Below, in pieces: positions 10,229 to 20,591 of a stretch of 64,000 nucleotides of DNA (its first letter is position 1; the number at the start of each line of letters is the position of its first letter). A program made the position numbers and the translations under genes. Origin of the DNA: Macrobrachium rosenbergii (taxonomy: Eukaryota; Arthropoda; Malacostraca; Decapoda; Palaemonidae); the NCBI RefSeq assembly GCF_040412425.1, contig NC_089749.1, positions 34,657,070 to 34,721,069 of the forward strand, read 5' to 3'. The notes beneath the pieces are model-generated. The model saw only the letters and a list, made by a program, of their open reading frames with translations, did no database searches and had not been told where the DNA came from.

Positions 10229-10563
10229 ATGTAAAGGACCGAGGGTTTGTATATTGTGTCGGAACAAATAACAATTTTTAAAAGTAAATTGTATTTTTCC
10301 TAACTATACAAACCCGAGGTCCTTTACACTTTATGCCCACCTCATGCCACCCCTCAATCTGTACCTGGGCCGAAAGGCAAATTGGAATGTTTACATCCGG
10401 GCAGGCGCTACTCCAGCCTCCCGGACAATAGTTAACTGCCTAACCACCTTGTTTGAAGTTCAACGGCCGTTTCCAGCCTACGCCTGAAAGTAATCCCTAA
10501 TGTAAAGGACCTCGGGTTTGTATAGTTAGGAAAAATACAATTTACTTTTAAAAATTGTTATTT
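10229..10563 (+). repeat. DIRS-A internal complementary region and right ITR
   Basis: 10,266-10,328 is the exact reverse complement of 10,501-10,563 (63 of 63). The stretch just before it, 10,229-10,265, is a different sequence and corresponds to the complement of a DIRS left terminus (it matches the equivalent ICR half at 51,283-51,312). The copy's own left ITR is lost, so this half-ICR is the only remaining record of it. The right ITR occupies about 10,329-10,563. Confidence 0.85.
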
Positions 10564-11247
10564 TATATGTGATTTTTTTATTAAACGGGTCTTGCAACCA
10601 AACCCATGTAACTATGATTAAGCCTGTAGGGCTATATATTAAGTTTGATGTTTCCTCGTGACTAGTTATTTTGCTTAGCTCTCGTTAAATGTGGCTGGGA
10701 ATTTTTTTAAGTGGAGGTTGGTTTTAACGTCAAGTTTGAATTTTTATTTCTTGAATGCTTAAAACTGATAGATGTTTATGTCGGTCACCCCATGCATCTG
10801 AGTTTCTATCAAGTTTATGCAATGGGTTACAAGCCGTCCTTCGGCTGTTTCGGAAGTAGGGACAATTCGTGGGGACTGAATGCAAGTGTCCTTGTGGAAG
10901 GAACGTTTTCACGCAGCAGTTCCCGCAGGAGAGGGATGCACTTGGACACGCGTCCCCACCCCCCACCTCTTTAGGTCTAGGTGAAAAATAATTATAGTGT
11001 GGGTGTGTGTGAGAGAGAAAGAGAGAGAGAGAGAATAATGACAGAGGCTTCCAAAAATTTATTGAATCTGCCACAGATGTTTCAAGTACCTTAAATATTG
11101 AAGTTAAACTGCCCAGAGTAGCTATCAGTCAGCTATACAGATCTGACCCCCCAAATAGTAGTCCAGAGTAATTTTTTTGCCATTTTTGGATTTGTTATTG
11201 CTCAGTTTCATGATAGATTTACTAATTATCACATTGTTGCTAGGTCA
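10564..11247. other. No gene seen; short GA microsatellite
   Basis: AT-rich spacer with a GA-rich simple repeat at about 11,009-11,036. An 87-codon + frame at 10,711-10,974 has no recognisable content. Confidence 0.4.
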
Positions 11248-11690
11248 TTGTGCTCATTGATGCCAAGTTATTTCAGTCGCACCACATTCCAGGACTTGGT
11301 TCCTGCACTGAAAATGTATAAAAATTATATACGTGTCCATATAACCGATGCTGATAAATATGATGTTGAGCACAAACTTTGGAGAGGAAGGTGGGATACA
11401 GCTGAAAAGAGTACTCTCCCATTGTCAGTGTGCGAGACTTTAGAAGGCCTTCTGAATATTATCCAGCAACTAGAAGGCTGTCACAAATATATGCATCTTT
11501 GCCTGTTTCTTCTGCATCTGCCGAGAGGAGCTTTTCTACTCTCAGTCTCGCAAAGAGTTATAGAAGAGCAACAGTGGAACAAGATCAACTGAATGGTCTT
11601 GCAAATTATATATTCACCGTGCCTTATCAGAAAATCATCAGGAAATTTCTTCTGTTACCGATATTTTTTATAGAAAGGTCAAGAGGCGAC
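11248..11690 (+). pseudogene. hAT transposase C-terminal fragment
   Basis: The first frame reads VPALKMYKNYIRVHITDADKYDVEHKLWRGRW, typical of the region before the hAT dimerisation domain. The dimerisation domain itself is in the next frame from 11,430: YPATRRLSQIYASLPVSSAS AERSFSTLSL, then LNGLANY. LPVSSASAERSFS is the diagnostic hAT C-terminal motif. A frameshift at about 11,440 and the lack of a catalytic core or BED finger make it a dead fragment. Confidence 0.8.
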
Positions 11691-12350
11691 TTGACTTTAT
11701 ATTGTAGTTAAATAGTTTGTCTTTCACGATAATTTAAGATAAATCAAAGGCACTACAGGATTTATAAAATTTCGAAAGAAAGGTCTAATTCATATACCTT
11801 TTTGATTTTTGAATTATTCACTAATAATTTTGGTATTTTCATATTGCAAAATTAATTTTGCTTCATTTGTAATAATACCTGAAAATAAAATAGTATTTAA
11901 ATCTGCAGTTTGGTGGTACAACTTTCCTAGGTGGGACTGGGTCTTCATCAGTTTTGGGGGAGAGAGACTGGGTGATATGGAAAAGTGTTCCCCCGCCCTC
12001 GATCAAATTTCTGTTGGCGCTACTGTTTTCATGCAATTTTTTGAAGGCTTGAAGCTCGATCAGCGACTATCCTAATCGTCAACCAGTACTAACTACTGTA
12101 TATTGATCAACTGAAGTTTAATATTTCAAATTATTTACAGTTTTTTTTTTTTTTGCTGCAGCTTTAGATTTAATATTGCATGAATCTCTTCGTCAATTTT
12201 TCAAAAAGTAGGTTACTAACAGAACTGAAAACAAAGAAGCAATGTGGTATATGCAGCAAGGTCATCCGTATAGATGGGAAAAATTTTTTCAAGATCCAAG
12301 AAGGTACCGCTGCGATTCACAAGGAATGACAATAGGTAAGCACTAGGCAA
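11691..12350. other. No gene seen
   Basis: AT-rich spacer with a T tract near 12,140. No coding similarity recognised. Confidence 0.35.
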
Positions 12351-15300
12351 GACAAATTTCTGAAACTAAGTTTGCTATATTTAGTGGTAAAGTTGAAAAT
12401 ATGAAGGATATTAAAGATACAAGGGGGGGAGTCTAACGATACTATACTGGAATATTAATAACCTAGAAATAGAAAATGTAGAAACAAAGCACGGTCATAA
12501 TGTTTCTTGAGCGAATATTTCACATGCCACGTTTAAGACATTGATGTATAAAAATTCATCGTCAGGAACACAGACGAAGACAAGGGAAGAGACAAAACAA
12601 TAAAACTTGAATGTAGAAAGCTGATGAGTATAAATGATTAAGAATCATCATTAATGATGTTCGTGACTTGAACAGATATGCGGATTTTAGGACATCAGAA
12701 CTTAGCTCTGAGAAAATGACTATAAACTGGATGAATGATTGTGGATTTCTTTTTTACTGAATGGGGATCATAGGTTCAAAGTAGTTAACACTTGGAAAAG
12801 AGAGCAACAGAAGATCTTGATTATAGTCAATGAAGAAAAACCTATTGTTGATATCTCAGATAAAATCTGATAACCTTTCAGTTAGGATATGAAGCAGAGC
12901 AATAAAAATCTTAACAAAGGAAAATGGGAGGAAGTTACTATAAAACAGACGAAGCGAATTTGAAGGCCCTTTTTTTACTGGGTCAGAAGAAATCCTGAAG
13001 AACGAATGCGTAGACTAAATAAAAGTTATTAATTAAGAGCACTCGAGTGGAAGATGCTGGAGAAAGAAAAAGTAAAGGTACTGCCTTAGGTGAATGATGA
13101 AGTTAGAAGAGGAATAAAAGAAATAAAGGACTTACATAAAAAAGAAACTAAAAAGACAGAATAATAGAAGGAACTTTAGAAAATGAATATGACCAAGATA
13201 AGAAAGAAGTACAATAACTGATAAAGAAGGAAATGGCTACAAGAAGTAAGCATGGATAAGGTTGAAAACTTTGGGAAAGTGTAGGTAAAATAAGAAATAG
13301 GCATGAAATTCGTAAAAATGTAACATGTCTCTACAGTGCACAAGGGATAAAACAAAATAAAAAACCAAAGAATCATTAGTTAAATGCTGCATGACAATAT
13401 ATGGCTAACATAAAATTAACACTGATTTAGTGTGAAACGAAGAATAGGAGAATGGTGGAAATAAGCTGGTAGAACTTGGTGATTACATAAAAGTAAATGA
13501 ATATGGCATTCGGGAAATATCAAGAGGATACTAGGAATTGTTAATAAGAACCAAGAAATTAACCAAACCAACGGAGAAATCGAAAATTACATTAAATAAA
13601 ATTAAGAACTGCGTAAGAAGATCGAAAGTAAAGAAAACAGTAGGATCAGATAGACTGAAATCTGAATTCTGTAATTCTATAATGAAGAGTGGGGATTGTT
13701 TGGAGACTTAAAATGTTACCAGAATAAAGCAGAAACACGAGAAAAGCCAGAAAAAAGACCAATGGCAGAACGCTTAAGACAATAGCTATGTTAAATATAT
13801 CATGTAAGATATTTACGATAATCATAAGAAAAGAATTAATGAAGAAAACAATGAATACCAAGCAGGATTCACAGGAGGAATAGGAGTAGAAGATATCTTT
13901 GTCGTACAACACTGTAAATGCCATAGGCTTTAGTAAAGCTTTTGACTTTGCAAGAAGGGAGGTATTAGCAGACGTTACGAAAGAATATAGAATTACCCCA
14001 AAATTCGTAGATGCAGTTGCAAATGTATGTAATTGTTGACTTAGGGGAGGGTATAGAGCAAGAAATGTTAGTTAAAGAGGAACAAGAGAAGGATGAACGG
14101 ATCAGTATCACGTTTAAACTAATAACATATTTGATAAGAAAAAGTATAGAAGTCAAAGGACTTAAAAATGAACTAGTAAAGATAAGAACCCTGTTCTTTG
14201 TTTATGATGCCTTGGTGATAGCAGAACATATATACATCCTTTAACAGAAGTAGAAAGAAACATGTGAATTAGAAATGAGGAAAAAAGTAACATTTTTATG
14301 TATGTGAAAGACAAACCAGAACACACAGAAGGAACCACAGTGCTGAATTGCCAAAGTAATATATTAGATAAGCAAAAAAGGGAAATACTGTACTTAAAAA
14401 AATAGCAAACATAACGTACTCATCTTACAGAAGAGCTTCAACAAAGTAATTATAGGAAAAGCATTTTGGAAAGGTATTGCAGTTCCGTCCATTCTGTTGG
14501 TATTAATGTAATGAATTTGATATAATTAAAAATTAAACAACTGCGAAGAGCTGAAAATGGGGTCTATAGGAAAATAACACTAAGGGGAGAAATTGGGATA
14601 TCTTCTGTGAAGAAAGGGATTGTAAATACGAAGCTGCAGTATATGAACTGTACCCTAAATGACAAAAAAAAAAAAAAGCGAAAAGATAAGCATGAACATT
14701 CAAGAAAAAGAAGGAAAATGGCGGAAACAAATTATACGTTATGTCAAAGAGGCAAACCTGAATACAAGACAACTAAAGGAGGTGATAAGGATAGAAATAA
14801 ACAAAAAAACTAGACATTGGGTAACGGTACGTGGAAAGAAGAGCTGGAAAATAAAATGAGATTAAGAATATGCAAGAAATGGAAAGGAGAAATTAAAGAA
14901 GAGCAGCAGTAATTTTGTTCAGAGCAAGAACTAATAGTTTAAAATTGAATATCATAAACAGACCTACACGACGAAGTGTCAGCTACGGTTTCTGTGAAAA
15001 TGTAGTATAAGATCTAAAAATTTTTTTTTTTTTTTGCCAGGAATAATACAGAATAGAAGGAAGTGAAGTAGTTGAATTACAACAACGCTGTGCCGAGAAC
15101 ACGAATGAAGTAGTTGGAAAATGTTATTTAGCGAAAGTAATATTGAAAAGGAAAGGGAAACCTTTGTCATATTTTGGGAAAGAAAACAAAGGAATGATTC
15201 ACATGAGCAACCGAGGAGCCGTTGTGAGGGCAAAGTCTTATTCCTGAACCTGAACCTGTAAGTGATAAAAAAAAAACCAGGTCAGCGGGGCTAGACTAAG

Positions 15301-15694
15301 CACACTAGAACTAAATGATAGGAATAGGCTAAAAGGGGAAGATACAAAATGTTTGTGCTGTGGGGAAAAAAATTAGAACTTAGAACATTTTTTACTCTAC
15401 TGCCCAGCACGAGATTAAAAACATAGTTTTGTGCAGCAGCCATATCAGGAAAATAAAGAGAAATTGATAGCTAATATGCTTTTATTTATAGATCTGCTGA
15501 AGGGGGAAATTGAAATTAGGAAAGAAATTATAAAAGAATTATGGCTTTACAGAAACAAAAACTTAAACAAACACAAACAAAGTAGAAATAAAACGAACAA
15601 GGGAGCCGTTTCAAAAGACAATTCCACCTACCTACTACTACTACTATACTACCAGAAAACAGCCCATCAAGTCAACATACCGTCTGAAATTTGA
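12351..15694 (+). pseudogene. Heavily decayed non-LTR retrotransposon
   Basis: Coding remnants occur in LINE order across all three frames. An endonuclease-like end (TWKREQQKI...IVNEEKPIVDIS) lies near 12,790-12,870. RT blocks follow: TVGSDRLKSEF near 13,640, QAGFTGGIGVEDIF near 13,860, a motif-A-like FDFARREVLAD near 13,940, and a damaged catalytic box, VYDALVIAE, near 14,200 (expected ADDA). A C-terminal cluster CLCCGE...LEHFLLYC lies near 15,355-15,410, and a lysine-rich tail closes near 15,694. Stops and shifts are frequent and no frame is longer than 92 codons. Clade not assigned. Confidence 0.65.
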
Positions 15695-16635
15695 ACCTGA
15701 AATTATGGTACGATCATTAAGATGGTAAATATAATTGACTATACCCTGGTCATAGCAGCTAATCGTGACTGGAAAGAAAAAAATTACATATTAGCCTCGA
15801 AGTAGGCTCGAATATGAGAAATCGAAATTTACCGGTAGGCCTAGGTCTAACCAGTTGCATAAGCTTAGCCTAGGCCTGGGCTATTATGTTACAATCGTAA
15901 GATAGCCTATAGGGTATTTGGATTTCTTAAGGTAATTTCATTTAACAAACTGGGAGCGAATGCAGAGCAAAGGGTTAGGCCTCTGTTACCGGCCTCAGTA
16001 ATGACCTAATGTGACTTACTTTTACTAATCCTAACCTTGGATGCCTTTACCTGACCTAGCCGGTGGGCTTCCCCCCATGACCCCCAAGTGAGTTGTGACC
16101 CCATATTCTGCATTCTGCTTAGCGAATGCTTTCATTGTGATAAATATTAGCCTAGGTTTGCAAGAATTATGTATATAGAATATTTTTTTATTTTTTATAT
16201 GAAGATTCGAAACATATAATTAAAAATCAAGTGAGGATGCTCAGACCGGAAACAAACATCACCCGTGAAGGCATATTCTAGGCTAGTGAGGAATCAGGGC
16301 CACTTTAGTAAGCACCTCTGTAGTATGCAACTTAACATAGACTAACTTAGCTCCACTTTAGGCTGAACAGGTAAAATTTTACTATAAACAATAATTTCAC
16401 TCCAGAATTGAAAATATGATTTTCATACCCTAGCCTGTATTTTAGGGTGTTTTGAACATATTTGACGTGTTTTGATAGCAAATTGGGCCTAGTAGTTTTA
16501 GCAATAGTGGGGACCCATTATATCTGGAAATTATAAGGAATCATAGAAGGGAAGCTAGGGATTTTAGTTGTAGAATACAAAACTAAAATTGAGGAATGAA
16601 GCTAACTGAACCTAGTTTGCTGGGCTTTTACCTGG
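15695..16635. other. No gene seen
   Basis: Noncoding spacer with many CCTAGG/GCCTA strings and an A/T tract near 16,180. Nothing coding on either strand. Confidence 0.4.
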
Positions 16636-17475
16636 TTTGTGTAGACATGGCCCCCTTGGACCCTGACCTACCAAAGGTATTATTTTACTTCAGTAGTGAA
16701 GTTTTATTCTCTGCACTTTAATCTCTAACATGCTTAATACTGGGATCTGTAACATACATATCCTTAGGCTTTGTAAATTAAAAGAAATAATAGGGTTACT
16801 ACCTAGCCTAACTCCACCACACATAACCTAGGGCACTGTAAATTAAAATAAATGGTAAATGTAAAGGTATCATTTATTAATGTAATTTTTGACTGAAGAA
16901 TATAGGAAAGGGTGTGCACATTGTCATACAGTGAGATAATTTGTGAAATTTGCTGAGATAATTAGAATTTACTGTCTTTTGTTCATGATATACATTCATC
17001 CCTGAGGGGCTAATTTGTACTTAAATATGATGTCCCACGGAGTTTCTGCCCTGTTTTGTGCTAGTCCCTTGGGATGAATATAAAAACACAAGCTAAAGAA
17101 GGTAAATGTCTCATTATCTTCATAGATTTTGCAAATGATCTCACCTGTATGACAATATACACATTCTTTCCCATATTCTTCAGTAAAAAATTGTTAGTAA
17201 ACGATATCTTTGTGTGGTCATCTATATATTTACCATTTATTTTAATTTACAGTGCACTAGGTTATGTGAGGTTGAGTTAGGTAGTAACCCTATTATTTCC
17301 CTTAATTTACAAAGCCTAAGAATATGTATGTTATAGATTCCAGTATGATTTTCATATTAAGTATGTTACAGAGATTTAATTGCAAAGAATAAGATTTCAC
17401 TATTGAAGTAAAATAATACCTAGGATAGATGGGGGTCCATGGAGGCCATGTCCACACTGCATTATATACACCCTT
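16636..17475. repeat. Large foldback (inverted repeat) element
   Basis: Two arms of roughly 400 bp are reverse complements of each other with small indels, the right arm (about 17,060-17,475) against the left (about 16,636-17,030). Landmarks are AGACATGG near 16,645 with CCATGTCC near 17,445, and AATAATAGGGTTACTACCTA near 16,785 with its complement near 17,280. The loop is only a few tens of bases. Just outside the right arm, 17,480-17,545 repeats 17,168-17,232 in direct orientation. No transposase is present. It may be a nonautonomous DNA transposon or an inverted duplication. Confidence 0.7.
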
Positions 17476-17545
17476 TTCTATATTGGATAGGCTAAAAGTT
17501 ATATTAGTAAACAATATCTTTGTGTGACCATTTCCTTTACATTTA

Positions 17546-17869
17546 CCAAATAAATAAGAGGGCTGAGACCTAACCTATCTTGGGATGCCAGGTCTCCATC
17601 TTGGGAGCCTTGCCCGCCTCAAACCTCTAATTAACATAATTTAGGCCTCAAGGTCTTTACTTACCTGGGCATGATGCCACTTTAAAAGCTTTTTATAATC
17701 CTCATCTTAATCAGAATCAGAACCTGCACAGGTATTGGTACGGTATGTTAAAATACATCCCTGTAGGCCTGTTTCTCTTGTTTTGCAATATTCCCCACCC
17801 AAAAGCCCAGGTTTCCCATTGGGTCCCCTTGGTTGCAGGATGTAAAAGGGTCCAGTATCTGAAACTTAA
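17546..17869. other. No gene seen
   Basis: Short noncoding spacer before the DIRS-C left end. Confidence 0.35.
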
Positions 17870-18860
17870 TTGTTCCTATAGAAATAGAAACTTTCGTCTT
17901 TTACATTGGAGCTGGAATTGTTTATTGGAACTTGGTAACAAGGTAGTTAACTGGTGGGGATGGGGTTTGGGTGGGGTAGCACCTTTCACTCACCTTGCAT
18001 TGCTACCCACTTTTCTTTTGGCCACAGTATGGTTCAGACATGCGATGCTTAACTGTTCAGATTTCAGTTGAGAGATTTGGATGAGTAACCTGATAGTTTT
18101 GGTTGAGTGTTTCGTTACTTGTTATTTGTTACCGTGCTGGTTAATTTTTTGTATGATTGAGAAAGACATGAGCAATGCTCTTTTTCCAGTTGTTGCTTCA
18201 GTAACAGTAGATCCACATAGTTCTTGTGCTTCTTGTAGAAGGAAGGCATGCACTAGGGCTGTTTTGGATTCACTACAGTGGGTTAAGTTTGTCAAGAGGA
18301 AGAGGGATGAAGCATTTGTTGGCTTCACTGGGAGGAATACACCCCCAATGGTGCCACCAAATCCATTAAGTTCTTTTCTACCACATTCTTCCATTCCTAT
18401 TCCATTCTTCCATTCCTATTCCACTGCCAAGTAATATTACCCCTATATTAGGGAGGATTGTAATAAGGCTGCTAGACCTGCTCATACCTTTTTGATTGAG
18501 GACAAAGCAGCAGCTGAGGGGGTTGCTGCTTCAGCAACTGCCTTGCTGTGCATTTCTTCTGATTATGATGTTCCAGGTACAGTACAGTACTTGTAAGACA
18601 TCATTGGAACACCTGAGGAAGATATGGCCTGTGCTGAGTATTCCACGTAGTTCTACTTTCACAGCATTCATCAAAAACCTGGTGGAAGAGAAGGACCTGA
18701 CACATGAGCCTCTTAAGCTATGGTCTTGGCTAAGACTGTGCTTCTGCTGCAAAGGAGGGGGATCCTCCTGTTACAGTAATGCTTCCAGTGGCAGATCCTG
18801 CTTTGGGTGTTGCTTTGACTTTAGTTCTGGCTTGAATATCCTTTGGTGTGTTAGCCTAGA
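17870..18860 (+). mobile_element. DIRS family C: left ITR and gag start, 3' truncated
   Basis: The left terminus (from about 17,870) and the following 200 bp match 24,718-24,950 and 54,071-54,190; a shared block is AACTTGGTAACAAGGTAGTT (about 17,929-17,948). A gag-like frame then opens with MSNALFPVVAS at about 18,169 and contains DPHSSCASCRRKACT, which has the HxxCxxCRxxxC spacing seen in other DIRS gags here, followed by a basic FVKRKRDE segment. The copy ends at about 18,860, where minus-strand DIRS-D begins. No RT or YR survives. Confidence 0.6.
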
Positions 18861-19338
18861 CAGGTAAGACCTGTGAAACTGTGTGTTCTTCACACCAATG
18901 GAGTACTCTCTGTGCTACCTTGTTCAACACCTGTGATCTTGTTCCCCCCTCCTTTTTGAGATATGATACTGCTGTAACGTTGTCGCAGAACAACGCTACG
19001 GTCTTGTTGCTTACCTGTTCTGCAAAGCAATTCAGAGCCTCCTCAACTACTCTTAATTCCCTGTAATTTATGGACTCCTCCTGATCCAGATGCCTCCAAA
19101 GGCCCTGAACCTGAGATTCCTCCAGGGTTGCACCCCAACCCTGATCTGAGGCATCTGTGTACAGATGTACATCTGGAAGGGGGGGGAGTCCAACCTTACG
19201 CCAGTGGCCAGATGATGTTCTTCTGACCACCACCGAAGATCCTTCAGGCAAGAATTGTCCCAGGTTATTGACGCGTTCTCTTCCCAAAAGTCCCAGTGAT
19301 TCCTGAGACACACCTGCAGAGAACGCATCCAGAGACAA
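18856..19338 (-). pseudogene. DIRS-D RNase H, truncated
   Basis: The 160-codon frame contains YTDASDQGWGATLE (first Asp), INYRELRVVEEAL (Glu) and ALFCDNVTAVSYLKKEGG (second Asp). The last catalytic Asp segment (PGxxNxxAD) is missing because the copy ends at 18,856. The three remaining acidic residues and surrounding spacing agree with the RNase H of the other DIRS copies. Confidence 0.8.
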
Positions 19339-19339
19339 G

Positions 19340-20000
19340 ACCCTGGAACAAGAAGGGATAGGGAGGCCATCCGCCCAGCAGACTTTTCCGTAAGCTCACA
19401 GGTTGCACTTTGTTTGACATGAAAGTTTCCAGCTGGCTTATCGCTAGAACCCGCTCCTCTGTCGGGAAAGCCCTCAAAAGACTAGCTGAATCGTCGTTCC
19501 CAGGTACGTCTTTATGTGTGTTGGAAATAGAGAACTCTTTTCGAAATTGATTCTTATGCCTAACTCCTGGCATAGGTTCAAAAGAAAATCCCTCGGCCAC
19601 AGAGCCTCGCCTTCTAGCGAAGCTTGAACCAGCCAGTCGTCGAGGTATCTTCTCATTCAGAAGCCCCGATGATGCATGATTTCGAAACAGGAGACATCAC
19701 CCTCGTAAATACCTGAGGTGCTGTGGTCAAACCGAAGCAGAGGACTTTGAACTGGAATGTTCCAGTTGGACCCGAGAAATGAAGGCACTTCTGAGATTCC
19801 TGATGAATCGGAACCTGGAGATAAGTGTCCTTGAGGTCCACTGAAATCATCTAATCTTCCCACCGGACTGACCGCAGCACCGACTGAGAAGTTTCCATAT
19901 GAAATTTCATCGAGGTAACAAATTTGTTGAGACCTGGGAGGTCTGTGATAGGTCTCCAAGATCCTCCTGCTTTGGGGACCATGAAGATCCGGCTGTAGAA
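19340..20000 (-). pseudogene. DIRS-D reverse transcriptase, frameshifted
   Basis: Motif A reads MISVDLKDTYLQVPIHQES, followed by FQFKVLCFGLTTAPQVFTRV, in the frame 19,850-19,653. The catalytic box RRYLDDWLVQAS is in the next frame (19,656-19,474) and leads into LNLCQELGIRINFEKSSLFP. Both catalytic segments are present, but they are separated by a frame change near 19,655 and a further one precedes RNase H. Confidence 0.85.
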
Positions 20001-20591
20001 CCCCGGAGAAGGGGGAGCGGGCTCTAAGGCTCCCTTCTCTAAAAGGGCTCAGATCTCTGCTGCCAAAGCTAACCCCTGATGGAAGAAGGGGAGTTGCTGG
20101 GAAGATTTACTGGTGAGTTGGATAGCGGAGGATGAGAGTGAAAAGGGACTCTGTAACCCCTCCTTAAGACCTCCACTACCCAACTCTCTGCGCCCCAGTC
20201 CTTCCAGATGTCCCAGAACGGGCAAGACAACCTCCTACCAGTGCAAGCAAAGGGAATGTCTCCTATTTTTGAAAATCCTTGTTATGATGGCAAGGTTTCA
20301 GATCCGGGCAGAACTAGAAAGCTTGGAAGCAAATCGTACTCTCTTAGGAGAACTTCCCGGCGACTTAGAGCGAGAGCGCTTCGAAGGAGAAGACATTCTG
20401 CACTGCGACCCTAATCATTGCCTGCTGCGACTCCATTGCAGAAGTAGACGACACAAAGTTGACCATCGCCGACATGTCGTCTCTGAACAAACTGCTGCTG
20501 AGTGCCAATGGAGCCCTCAGCAGTGCCCTCTTATGGATGTCAGGAGAATGAGGAGGCAGGTGGTTCAGATAGAAGTCCCTCCTCTTCTTCC
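20001..20591 (-). other. DIRS-D gag/RT junction region
   Basis: Expected to hold the basic Gag tail and RT N-terminus on the minus strand. Frames are broken; the + strand frames at 20,113-20,595 are shadows. Confidence 0.4.

Larger units (their letters stand above)
6560..10563 (+). mobile_element. DIRS-like YR retrotransposon, family A, 5' truncated
   Basis: The order is gag C-terminus, RT, RNase H, tyrosine recombinase, noncoding tail, internal complementary region and right inverted terminal repeat. The left ITR and most of gag are missing; gypsy gag abuts at about 6,550. The right end at about 10,563 is supported by a perfect 63-bp complementarity between 10,501-10,563 and 10,266-10,328. 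Relatives of this family occur at 35,220-37,555 and 49,740-51,583. RT, RNase H and YR are all damaged. Confidence 0.85.

Noticed and set aside
15000..15025. Poly(T) run as a retrocopy tail
   Set aside because: It lies inside the decayed LINE coding region, not at an element end; a slippage tract is simpler.
18122..18752. Minus-strand frames opposite the DIRS-C gag
   Set aside because: Antisense of a Cys/basic gag segment; no coding signal of their own.
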